This document shows, one piece after another, positions 1 through 6,344 of a stretch of 6,839 nucleotides of DNA. The notes under the pieces are model-generated. The model searched no databases. It was not told the DNA's origin and saw only the letters and a list, made by a program, of their open reading frames with translations. Positions within the stretch are counted from its first letter, which is position 1; every line of letters begins with the position of its first letter. The translations under genes were made by a program, and so were the position numbers. This DNA is from Candidatus Melainabacteria bacterium (GTDB taxonomy: Bacteria; Actinomycetota; Actinomycetes; Mycobacteriales; Pseudonocardiaceae), in the NCBI GenBank assembly GCA_903970565.1, contig CAJCJE010000608.1, forward strand, positions 1 through 6,839, read 5' to 3'.

Positions 1-408
1 CGCCTCCGCGCTGCGTCCCTCCGCGCGAGACAGTCGTGCCACGGCGTGACCGAAGGACACTCCTGGCACGTGCGCATGGACCGCCAGGGACTGTTGGTGC
101 AGCGCGAACAGGCACAACACCGCGTGCGCGGCCTGCTCGGCCCGGCTGGGTTCGTCCCGGCTCCAGCTCAACGAGGTGGGCAACCTGCCCACCGTGATCT
201 CCCAGATCTCCGGCACGCTACCGGCCGGTTTGCCCAGGCCACGACGCAATCGCGCCAGGTCGGCCCGCGCGTGGGGCAGGTCCCGGAGGTAGTCGGTCTG
301 GAGCCGGATGATGCGCTTGTCCAGTGCGGAGCCCAGCGGCCCGAGCCGCCGATCTCGGGATTTCGCCGCAGCGGGGTCGGTCGGCGGTGTCTGGGGTGGG
401 GCGGTCAT
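1..408 (-). CDS. cse2: Cascade small subunit Cse2/CasB, type I-E (3' end cut by window edge)
   Basis: Cse2 is the small subunit of the type I-E Cascade complex. Two copies line the belly of the crRNA-Cas7 backbone and help hold the displaced DNA strand. Reading the minus strand from the ATG at 408 gives 136 open codons to the window edge. The first 20 or so residues are a Pro/Ala-rich tail (MTAPPQTPPTDPAAA). Family-like segments follow: a basic helical stretch at about 44-60 (LPHARADLARLRRGLGK), PEIWEITVGRLP at about 66-77, and the helix VLCLFALHQQS at about 97-107, then GVSFGHAVARLSRAEG at about 116-131. E. coli CasB is about 160 residues, so much of the protein is probably present but the C-terminal helices lie outside. 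The ATG overlaps the cse1 stop by four bases (ATGA), and GGAG at 417-420 lies 8 bases upstream, which supports this start. The family call rests on position after cse1 plus these motifs. Confidence 0.88.
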   Translation of the reverse strand, partial: MTAPPQTPPTDPAAAKSRDRRLGPLGSALDKRIIRLQTDYLRDLPHARADLARLRRGLGKPAGSVPEIWEITVGRLPTSLSWSRDEPSRAEQAAHAVLCLFALHQQSLAVHAHVPGVSFGHAVARLSRAEGRSAEA

Positions 409-2087
409 CTTGTGGTCTCCACGAGTGCCTTGTCCGGAACCGTTGGGTGTGCCAGGGGAAGCGTTGTGCGCAGCGCGGCGTCGAACCAGACGCGGGCCAG
501 GGCGACGGTGACCAGCCGTCCGCGAATCGTCCGTCCGGTCCATGCCGCGGGCGGCGCGGCTGTCACCAGCGCATCGGCCAGGGGACGCGACCGGGTGAGG
601 AGAGTGCTCTGCCAACGAGCCAACGCGGCGGTCAGGTCCGACTCCGGGGTCAGTTCGCCCAGCCAGGAGCGATAGGGCGCGTCCAGGGTCGAGAACAGCG
701 CCTCACGAGCTCGATCCGCAGGTCCGGAATCGGACCGGGCCCCGGGTCGAGAATCGGGCAGTGCCCCAGCAGCCTGAGCCAGGTTCTCGGCGAGATGAGC
801 CAACAGCCGCGCGACGTTCTCGGCCGACGCGACGGCGGATTCCGCGGTCTGGCCGGCGGCCGGACGATCCTCGCGCAGCAGCATCACCGGCAACGGCAGC
901 ACGTCCGCCACGATCTCGGCATAGGTGGCGTTCTGCGCGCCGTAGGCCGCGCCACACACCCGTAGCCGTGGCTTGTAGTTCTCCGGGAGAACGCCCTCGG
1001 CGACCAGTTCGGCAACCCAGTTCAGTACGCCCGGCGCAAGGAATCGCTGCGGCGCACCACTCCTACTGACCCGGTGGGAGGAGACGGAGGGCAGTAGCGC
1101 CGCCAGCCCCCGCCATACCGACCGCTCCGGATCGTGTCCTCGCGGCATGTACACCACGGTCTTGTGTTTGCTGGACTGCGCCTCGCTGTGCCGCCAAGCC
1201 GTGTGTGGCTCGTCGCCCTGGCGGTTCTGCGGCACGATGCGGTCGCCGTTGGCCAGCACGACACCGGTGACGCCGTCACGGTCACCGGCCAGGCGAACGC
1301 GCCGGGTCTGCCAGGTGTAGAGGTCGATCGCCCCCCGAGGCGGGCGCGGCGGCTCCTGCTGTCCACGAGCGTCGTCCACCGCGCGCTCCCACGGCGGAAG
1401 GTCGTCGGGGCCGCCGATACGGACATAGTTGGCCACGTCCTGCGCGATCAGGTTCAGCAGCAACGTTTCCCGCAGCGACCCCGACTCAGGCCAGACCGCG
1501 CCAAGTTGGCCGGACCAGCCGACCCCAATCGGGTATCCCTTGCCGCTTTTGACCATAGGGTCGCCCACCGCACCGGATTTGATGCCCGAGGGGTCGAAGG
1601 CATGCACGTGAACCAACCAGCGAGCTGCCTCGGCGGCATCGATTCGCTTGAGGCTGCTCGCCGACCGTGTGGTGAAGTACGGCTCACCGTTGGGCACGTC
1701 GGCGACGATCTTTTCCAGCCCGGACACCTCGTTCTTGCCCGTGTGCAGGTCGGGAACCTGGAAAAAGGGCGACCGAGCGTCGAACAAACCGAAACGGTGG
1801 CGAACCCGATCGGCATATCGTCGAATCTCGGACAGGGGAAGTTCCTTCGCCTGCCACAGGGTTTTCCATTCGTCGGTGTCGCGGGGCCCGTCGATCGCAC
1901 GGTGTAGGAACGCGAGCAGGAGCCGAAGAACAGCAAAGGACTGGGTCGGTACCTCACCGCCGATGGCGACCAGATCGGAGGCGTCGTCGAACAAGCCGAG
2001 AATCGACACCGGCCGTTCCCTGCCGTCAGGACCCAGCACGATAATCCAAGGGTCATCGAGCAGGTTGAAATCGGTGTCACGACTCAC
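405..2087 (-). CDS. cse1: Cascade large subunit Cse1/CasA (Cas8e), type I-E
   Basis: Cse1 (Cas8e) is the large subunit of type I-E Cascade. It reads the PAM, starts DNA unwinding and docks Cas3. The GTG at 2087 gives 560 residues, somewhat longer than the E. coli protein (about 500) and usual for actinobacteria. Family segments appear in order: FNLLDDPWI at about 7-15, FGLFDARSPFFQVPDL at 99-114, HAFDPSGIKSGAVGDP at 162-177, GYPIGVGWSGQLGAVW at 184-199, LRETLLLNLI at 205-214, PPWERA at 231-236, and LRVCGAAYGAQNATYAEIV at 375-393. The last 145 or so residues are Ala/Leu-rich and helical, matching the C-terminal four-helix bundle. An in-frame ATG at 2129 exists, but it would overlap cas3 by 53 bases and add 14 residues (MCGIPRKWVWRSST) that do not resemble the family. 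The GTG has GGAGG at 2097-2101, nine bases upstream. The gene overlaps the cas3 end by 11 bases and cse2 by 4 bases. Confidence 0.96.
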   Translation of the reverse strand: MSRDTDFNLLDDPWIIVLGPDGRERPVSILGLFDDASDLVAIGGEVPTQSFAVLRLLLAFLHRAIDGPRDTDEWKTLWQAKELPLSEIRRYADRVRHRFGLFDARSPFFQVPDLHTGKNEVSGLEKIVADVPNGEPYFTTRSASSLKRIDAAEAARWLVHVHAFDPSGIKSGAVGDPMVKSGKGYPIGVGWSGQLGAVWPESGSLRETLLLNLIAQDVANYVRIGGPDDLPPWERAVDDARGQQEPPRPPRGAIDLYTWQTRRVRLAGDRDGVTGVVLANGDRIVPQNRQGDEPHTAWRHSEAQSSKHKTVVYMPRGHDPERSVWRGLAALLPSVSSHRVSRSGAPQRFLAPGVLNWVAELVAEGVLPENYKPRLRVCGAAYGAQNATYAEIVADVLPLPVMLLREDRPAAGQTAESAVASAENVARLLAHLAENLAQAAGALPDSRPGARSDSGPADRAREALFSTLDAPYRSWLGELTPESDLTAALARWQSTLLTRSRPLADALVTAAPPAAWTGRTIRGRLVTVALARVWFDAALRTTLPLAHPTVPDKALVETTR

Positions 2088-4932
2088 GGTCGAAGACCTC
2101 CAAACCCATTTTCGGGGTATACCGCACACGACGATCGTTTATCTGTCCCCACCCCTGCTCCGTTACACACAGGACCGGCAGGCGGTAAATGATTGGCGAC
2201 TGCTCCCACGCTTCAGGGGTCTTCGCCCACAGGTCATTCTCGGATTCGATGTTGCTGAATTCCAACGGCAGCCGCAGCGAGCAGGCGGCCATGATCTCGG
2301 CCAGATCGTCCGTCGGTACCTGATCACGAGGAATCACCAGCCCTGCCTGGCCGGTTTCCAACCAGGCAGGGGTACGCCACTGTTCATCCGCGCCAGAGCA
2401 CACCAGAACGGCTTCCAGACTGGGTGCGCCGTCGCGCACCTGGCCCTGCCCCTCAACGTCCTCGTCGGTATCGCCCACATTGCCCGAGAGCCAACCGGCG
2501 ATGGCCCGGCCTGGCCGGCTCGGCTCGGCGATCTGGAACCTGCCGGCCGCTGCCTCGCGGTCGGCGGTGCGCTGCTCCCATGTGACCCGTGCCCGGTGCA
2601 TCTCCTCCTGCCATTCCGGTAGTCCGAGAGGTTCGGTGCCATAGGCGTGTTGAACCAGCGGAGCGATGTCGGCGGGCAACTCCACCGTCCCGCCGAACCG
2701 TGGTCGCAGAACCGCGACGGCACGCAGCAACGGATGGCGTCCGTACACGTGGTGCTCCGCGCCGGGCTCCAGTTCCGGCACCTCACCCGAGAGGTCGACG
2801 CCGGTGAGGTAGACACGGGCCTGCCGCAGCGGGGCCGGCCGGTCGGCCTGACCGTTACCGCGCTGGTGCCGGTGCAACCGGCCCATCCGCTGCAACACCA
2901 GATCGATGGGCGCGAGATCGGTGATCAGCACATCGAAGTCGACATCCAGCGACTGTTCCACCACCTGCGACGCGACCACGACATGCCGGTCCGGACGCCG
3001 GACCGCCCGTTCCGGCGGACCGAAGCCATCCAGTAGCGCGTTGTCGTTGCGGAGTCGGTCGGCCACGATGAATCGGGAATGAGTGACGGTGACCTCGCCG
3101 GGAAACACCCGTTCCATCGCGCGGGCGGTCGTCAGCACCCGGCGCACCGTGTTACGCACGATCAGCGCCGTGCCACCCTCGGCCAGCGCGTCCCGGACAA
3201 TAGCGATGACCGCTTCGAGGTCGTCGTCGACCCTACCGGCCACAACCTCCATCGCGACGCTGGTACGCCTGCCCGAATCGCGGGCGACCCGGTGCTCGAC
3301 CGTCCCAGGCTGCGTCCAGGTCAGCACCGGATACCCCAGATCGCCGACTCCCCAGCCGGGGTCGATGTCGAAATGATGCCCGGTGCGCAAGTGGCAGCCA
3401 CGCTGATATGCCTCGACCAGCGCCCGCCGCCGATCCGCCGGCAACGTGGCCGACAAAGCCACTACCGGTACCTGGTAGGCGCCCAGCCAGATCAGGACCC
3501 GGGTCAGATAGGAGTTCATATAGGCGTCGTAGGCGTGGATCTCGTCCAACACGACGACCTTCCCGGCCAGACCGAGGTGGCGCAGCATCAGATGCCGCGA
3601 CCTCAGCCCGGCGAACAACAGCTGATCGATGGTGCCCACCACGAAGTTGGCCAGCGACGATTTCTTCCGGCCGGAAAGCCACGAATGCGCCAACACCGCG
3701 TGCGAAGCGCTACGGCGGCCCCGCCGGTCGTGGTTCTCGGTCTGGTCGTCCCGACCGATCTCGGCCAACCGGCCGGCACGCACCAAACCCTGAAAATCCC
3801 GATTGAACCGGGCCTTGCCATGACTGAGCATGATCGAACCGTCGACGTGCTGGTCGGTCGAGCCCAACGTGTCCAACCAGGCCAGAACGCGGGCGAACAT
3901 CGCGTCACTGGTCGCCTGGGTCGGCAACGCCACGAACAGTCCGCCACTACCAAACCGCGCGGCCAGAATCTCCGCCGCCGCCAACGCCGCTTCCGTCTTG
4001 CCCTCGCCCATCGGCGCCTCGACGATCAGCAACCCGGGCTCGGTCATCTCCCGAGCGACCTCGCACGTGGCCAGTTGCACCGGCCGCGGTGACGCCCCCT
4101 TCGGCAACTGGAATCTACTGGCGAACAGCACGTCCGTATCCGACGGCGGGTTCACCGGGCGCCACGGCTGCGGCAGCCGCAACGTGGCCACCGCCCGCGC
4201 GACACGGTCCGGATCTTCACTCACCGCCGGCAATGTGTCCTGGTGAAACGGGAAGAGGTCCTTATTGCTCGCGATCCAGTCGGACATGATCACCAAAGCC
4301 GTGGCCAGCACCTGGAACTGGGCAGACAACCTGCGCTCCCGCCACTGATCCAGGAAAGCGACGGCGCCCGTGCGCTCGGCGGTCCGTTCCACCAATTCGT
4401 ACTGAACCTGTTTCCACAAGAATTGGCCGTACAAATCCGAATTCGTCTCGCGCCCGCACTGCTCGGCGATGCTGTCCGGCGGCACACCATGATGGCCGCC
4501 CAACACCACGCCCCAGGTCCGAGCCGACGGCCGCTTCCACTCCTTCGCGAGTAACCACTCAACAAGAATCTGCTGCCCGGCCAGAGCGTGCGGCGCCAAG
4601 TGGCGGAACGGCAGACCGAACCTCGACTCGGCCATGTACAGACCACGATCACGCATTCGTTGCGCGAGCACGGTATCCTGGATGGCGAATGCCGGGGTGG
4701 CCTTGCCGAGGTCATGCACCCCGGCAAGAAGCCGCACCGCCGTGCGAGCCTGCTCCCTGTCGTCGCCGAATTCGCGCGCCAGAAAACTCACAACACGGGG
4801 TGCGAGCCAGCAATCCACCAACATGCCGGCGACGTCCGAGGAATCATCGAGATGCTGCCACAATGGCAACCATCCGCCCTCTTCATCGATGGACTTCGCC
4901 CACACCGAGCGCGCCGCATCACTCACCCTCAC
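2077..4932 (-). CDS. cas3: Cas3 nuclease-helicase, HD domain N-terminal, type I-E
   Basis: Cas3 is the effector recruited by Cascade after target binding. It nicks the displaced strand and degrades DNA as it moves with ATP. The product is 951 residues, full length for a single-chain HD-helicase Cas3. The HD nuclease domain comes first (about 1-230), with likely metal ligands H27, the HD pair H73-D74 (GVHDLGK), H115, H147-H148 (GGHHG) and D218 (SDW). The helicase follows: a Q-motif region near PRPVQ (282-286), Walker A APMGEGKT at 306-313, ALPTQATSDAMFARV (motif Ia) at 335-349, DEIH at 463-466, SAT at 494-496, SQVVEQSLDVDFD (motif V) at 655-667 and QRMGRLHRH (motif VI) at 681-689. The C-terminal domain runs from about 700 on. 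No catalytic motif is missing. The GTG at 4932 has GGAAGGAG at 4939-4946, six bases upstream; a second GTG two codons in (4926) is less well placed. This is the first gene of the visible operon. Confidence 0.98.
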   Translation of the reverse strand: MRVSDAARSVWAKSIDEEGGWLPLWQHLDDSSDVAGMLVDCWLAPRVVSFLAREFGDDREQARTAVRLLAGVHDLGKATPAFAIQDTVLAQRMRDRGLYMAESRFGLPFRHLAPHALAGQQILVEWLLAKEWKRPSARTWGVVLGGHHGVPPDSIAEQCGRETNSDLYGQFLWKQVQYELVERTAERTGAVAFLDQWRERRLSAQFQVLATALVIMSDWIASNKDLFPFHQDTLPAVSEDPDRVARAVATLRLPQPWRPVNPPSDTDVLFASRFQLPKGASPRPVQLATCEVAREMTEPGLLIVEAPMGEGKTEAALAAAEILAARFGSGGLFVALPTQATSDAMFARVLAWLDTLGSTDQHVDGSIMLSHGKARFNRDFQGLVRAGRLAEIGRDDQTENHDRRGRRSASHAVLAHSWLSGRKKSSLANFVVGTIDQLLFAGLRSRHLMLRHLGLAGKVVVLDEIHAYDAYMNSYLTRVLIWLGAYQVPVVALSATLPADRRRALVEAYQRGCHLRTGHHFDIDPGWGVGDLGYPVLTWTQPGTVEHRVARDSGRRTSVAMEVVAGRVDDDLEAVIAIVRDALAEGGTALIVRNTVRRVLTTARAMERVFPGEVTVTHSRFIVADRLRNDNALLDGFGPPERAVRRPDRHVVVASQVVEQSLDVDFDVLITDLAPIDLVLQRMGRLHRHQRGNGQADRPAPLRQARVYLTGVDLSGEVPELEPGAEHHVYGRHPLLRAVAVLRPRFGGTVELPADIAPLVQHAYGTEPLGLPEWQEEMHRARVTWEQRTADREAAAGRFQIAEPSRPGRAIAGWLSGNVGDTDEDVEGQGQVRDGAPSLEAVLVCSGADEQWRTPAWLETGQAGLVIPRDQVPTDDLAEIMAACSLRLPLEFSNIESENDLWAKTPEAWEQSPIIYRLPVLCVTEQGWGQINDRRVRYTPKMGLEVFDRES
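2097..2101 (-). promoter_or_regulatory. Ribosome binding site deciding the cse1 start
   Basis: GGAGG on the minus strand lies nine bases before the GTG at 2087, inside the end of cas3. It favours that GTG over the upstream in-frame ATG at 2129, which would leave this site inside the coding sequence. Because it sits within translated cas3 mRNA, cse1 initiation is probably coupled to ribosomes finishing cas3 at 2077. Confidence 0.7.
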
Positions 4933-5037
4933 TGCCTACTCCTTCCTTGACCGCGACGCACCACTATCTATTCACGCCCGTTCATCCGGCGAGCGCACCT
5001 GACACTATGGCACCAGCCACCGACAAAAACGCGAGCT
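4933..5037 (-). promoter_or_regulatory. Gap between array 1 and cas3; presumed cas operon control region
   Basis: These 105 bases separate the decayed last repeat of array 1 from cas3. The clear signal is the cas3 ribosome binding site GGAAGGAG (4939-4946, minus strand). A TAGATA at 4965-4970 on the minus strand could serve as a -10 box, but no convincing -35 box lies 16-19 bases upstream. A run of five T's is read on the minus strand at 5025-5029, about nine bases past the decayed repeat, with no good stem directly before it. So neither a firm promoter nor a firm terminator can be claimed. The cas genes may have a weak promoter here or be partly transcribed from array 1. Confidence 0.35.
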
Positions 5038-5064
5038 GGATCATCCCGCGTATGCAGGGAGCAC
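5038..5064 (-). repeat. Decayed terminal repeat of array 1
   Basis: This copy is 27 bases rather than 28 and carries several changes in the stem: one C/G lost from the right arm, plus substitutions in the loop and left arm. The outer GTGCT and GATGATCC parts are kept. Decay at the leader-distal end is usual in CRISPR arrays and confirms that array 1 is read from right to left. Whether Cas6e can still cut here is uncertain because the stem no longer pairs fully. Confidence 0.9.
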
Positions 5065-5799
5065 TGCCAGCGCGATAGGCGCGCCGGTTACGGGGTCCGG
5101 ATCATCCCCGCGTGCGCGGGGAGCACGCCGCGGTCTGCCTTGGCGGTCTCACCGTCTACGGATCATCCCCGCGTGCGCGGGGAGCACGCCGACGTCGGCC
5201 CGGTCGCCGCTGATGACGTGCGGATCATCCCCGCGTGCGCGGGGAGCACGACTCGGGGATGCCGGTGCCGGGCTTGACGTATGGATCATCCCCGCGTGCG
5301 CGGGGAGCACCGATCTCGTCGCGTCAGCCGCATGATGATCTCCGGATCATCCCCGCCTGCGCGGGGAGCACGGCGACGGTCATGTTGCTGACGATGTTGG
5401 AGCGCGGATCATCCCCGCGTGCGCGGGGAGCACTTGCGGATGGTGCGCTCGTGGCGGCGTGCGTGCGGATCATCCCCGCGTGCGCGGGGAGCACTCGTGG
5501 CCGCACTCGTCGTAGATCCGGGCCGGCGGATCATCCCCGCGTGCGCGGGGAGCACCTCCCCTCTCTCCTTCAGCAGGCATACCAAGCCGGATCATCCCCG
5601 CGTGCGCGGGGAGCACGCCGGGTTCCGACTGGATGATTCTTGACAGCATGGATCATCCCCGCGTGCGCGGGGAGCACAACAGGCCGATCTTCAACGAGTC
5701 GACCGCTGGCGGATCATCCCCGCGTGCACGGGGAGCACGGCGTCGTCGGAAAAGGCAGCACCAACAGCCACGGATCATCCCCGCGTGCACGGGGAGCAC
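5038..5799 (-). CRISPR. CRISPR array 1, type I-E, 13 repeats and 12 spacers, read leftward
   Basis: Thirteen 28-base repeats begin at 5038, 5099, 5160, 5222, 5283, 5344, 5406, 5467, 5528, 5589, 5650, 5711 and 5772, with spacing of 61 or 62 bases. Spacers are 33 or 34 bases. On the minus strand the repeat starts GTGCT, has the stem CCCCGC / GCGGGG around the tetraloop GCAC, and ends ATGATCC. This is the type I-E layout (compare E. coli, stem followed by an 8-base 5' handle). The orientation is set by the repeat, by the leader at 5800 and by the decayed repeat at the far end (5038-5064). Ten of 12 spacers begin with G and two with A on the crRNA strand, so the functional handle would be ATGATCCG. 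Variants: the two leader-nearest repeats (5711, 5772) have T for the last C of the left stem arm, giving a G-U pair, and the repeat at 5344 has G in place of the last loop base. Confidence 0.98.
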
Positions 5800-5854
5800 A
5801 CTTCTTGACCTGCGGGATCTTACCGGAGTTCGTCGTTTTAGCATCGGTTTGCTC
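5800..5854 (-). promoter_or_regulatory. Leader of CRISPR array 1
   Basis: The 55 bases next to the first repeat of array 1 match, as an inverted copy, the 55 bases next to array 2 (6290-6344): 49 of 55 positions agree. A 22-base run beginning GCAAACCGATGC and continuing into AAAACGACGAAC is identical, as is CGCAGGTCAA close to the repeat. Such sequences guide spacer insertion at the first repeat and usually include the array promoter. A TAAAAC within the identical block is a weak -10 candidate. No other strong promoter box is evident. Confidence 0.88.
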
Positions 5855-5865
5855 GGGCGGATCGA

Positions 5866-5901
5866 AGGCGCTGGACGGTCGGGCGACAGAGTCGAGCGCC
5901 T
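5866..5901. repeat. Inverted repeat AGGCGCT / AGCGCCT
   Basis: Seven bases at 5866-5872 pair perfectly with 5895-5901 across a 22-base loop. It lies directly outside leader 1 and next to the tighter hairpin at 5906-5924. It could be a protein-binding site or part of an RNA structure at the start of the array 1 transcript. The long loop makes it only moderately convincing. Confidence 0.4.
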
Positions 5902-5905
5902 ATTT

Positions 5906-5924
5906 GTGCGGAACTCTTCCGCAC
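5906..5924. repeat. Perfect 8-bp hairpin GTGCGGAA-CTC-TTCCGCAC
   Basis: Eight bases pair perfectly around a three-base loop, 52 bases outside the leader 1 core. Neither side has a T run, so it is not a classic rho-independent terminator. Actinomycetes do use hairpins without T tails, and a terminator shielding the two divergent arrays is one possibility. An operator for a dimeric regulator or a DNA-bending site near the array promoter is another. The structure itself is certain; the role is not. Confidence 0.55.
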
Positions 5925-6067
5925 GGCACTCCGCCTCCAGACCGTTTCGCTGGCTGAGCGGCGGACAGCCGAGACATCACTCCTGCTCTGGGTCGGTGTG
6001 GCCAACGGTGTAGCTGGTCAAGTTGATGATGGCAGCGAGGTGTCAGCCGTTTATCAGGGGACTTGGA

Positions 6068-6211
6068 ATGTTTAGAGATCCTGTTGTGCGTCCCTCCAAA
6101 TACGAGCAGGCCATGTTTCCCCGCAGCCGCCGTCGAGGCCCCGATCTCCACGAAATCCTGGGCGCCGACACGCCCCACAATCTGATCGACAAGTTTGCCA
6201 GACAGGAGTAG
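6068..6211 (+). CDS. Possible 47-residue small protein between the leaders, unknown function
   Basis: The ATG at 6068 opens a 47-codon frame ending at TAG 6209-6211. AGGGGA at 6056-6061 lies six bases before the ATG, a well-placed ribosome binding site. An in-frame ATG at 6023 lacks one, so the shorter form is preferred. The product is hydrophilic and slightly basic, with PRSRRRGPDLHEIL in the middle and HNLIDKFARQE at the end. It has no signal peptide, membrane segment or cysteine. I do not recognise the family. It could be a genuine small gene, the remnant of a longer one, or chance coding in GC-rich DNA. Codon third positions are less GC-rich than in the cas genes. It points the same way as array 2 and lies about 80 bases from leader 2. 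Confidence 0.33.
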   Translation: MFRDPVVRPSKYEQAMFPRSRRRGPDLHEILGADTPHNLIDKFARQE

Positions 6212-6289
6212 CGCTCATAGTAACCTCGACGACGTGATGAGCACCGACTCAATCGGCAGAGAATGTCAGGCAGCCGCTCCGTTTCACTC

Positions 6290-6344
6290 GCGCAAACCGA
6301 TGCTAAAACGACGAACCACGGTAACATCGCGCAGGTCAACAAGT
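6290..6344 (+). promoter_or_regulatory. Leader of CRISPR array 2
   Basis: This 55-base block ends directly at the first repeat of array 2 and is an inverted copy of the array 1 leader (six mismatches in 55). The identical core around ATGCTAAAACGACGAAC and the repeat-proximal CGCAGGTCAA are the best candidates for the elements that the adaptation complex reads. TAAAAC at 6303-6308 is a weak -10 candidate. The conservation suggests that one Cas1-Cas2 set, expected left of the window, could serve both arrays. Confidence 0.88.

Larger units (their letters stand above)
5855..6289. other. Inter-leader region between the two divergent arrays
   Basis: These 435 bases lie between the conserved leader cores. 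They hold a nested inverted-repeat region at 5866-5924, a weaker 5-base stem (GGCTG 5952-5956 with CAGCC 5966-5970), and one possible small gene at 6068-6211. Beyond the 55-base cores I see no further similarity between the two sides. No tRNA, transposase, terminal inverted repeat or cas gene fragment was recognised. The array promoters may extend into the outer parts of this region. The minus-strand open frames here overlap a leader or lack ribosome binding sites and are probably chance. Confidence 0.6.

Noticed and set aside
46..965. Plus-strand open frames of about 210 residues opposite cse2 and cse1
   Set aside because: They are antisense to recognised genes, rich in Arg/Pro/Gly from GC-rich DNA, and match no family.
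2088..2129. Extension of cse1 to the ATG at 2129
   Set aside because: It would overlap cas3 by 53 bases and add residues unlike Cse1. The GTG at 2087 has a proper ribosome binding site and begins just before FNLLDDPWI.
3079..4092. Plus-strand 337-residue open frame opposite cas3
   Set aside because: It is antisense to the helicase domain, whose motifs are all intact in the minus frame. The composition is rich in His, Gln, Arg and Pro, typical of a shadow frame.
5025..5029. Five T's on the minus strand after array 1, considered as a terminator
   Set aside because: The decayed repeat stem ends about 15 bases before the T run, and no other stable stem precedes it, so an intrinsic terminator is not supported.
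5235..6013. Plus-strand open frames of 74-133 residues with repeated SSPRARGA, IIPACAGST and DHPRVRGEH blocks
   Set aside because: These are translations of the CRISPR repeat in three frames, produced by the 61-base period. They are a well-known misannotation and not proteins.
6118..6130. TCCCCGCAGCCGC, resembling the left half of the array 2 repeat; considered as a stray repeat of a CreTA-like antitoxin RNA
   Set aside because: Only about a dozen bases match, the right arm is absent, and no second half or promoter structure is seen. Chance similarity in GC-rich DNA is likely.
5900..6342. Minus-strand open frames of 92 and 99 residues in the inter-leader region
   Set aside because: They overlap each other or leader 2, show no convincing ribosome binding site, and have no recognisable motif.
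5800..6344. Inverted leaders considered as terminal repeats of an insertion sequence or transposon
   Set aside because: The inverted copies abut CRISPR repeats on their outer sides, no transposase lies between, and no target-site duplication is seen. Shared leader function explains them better.
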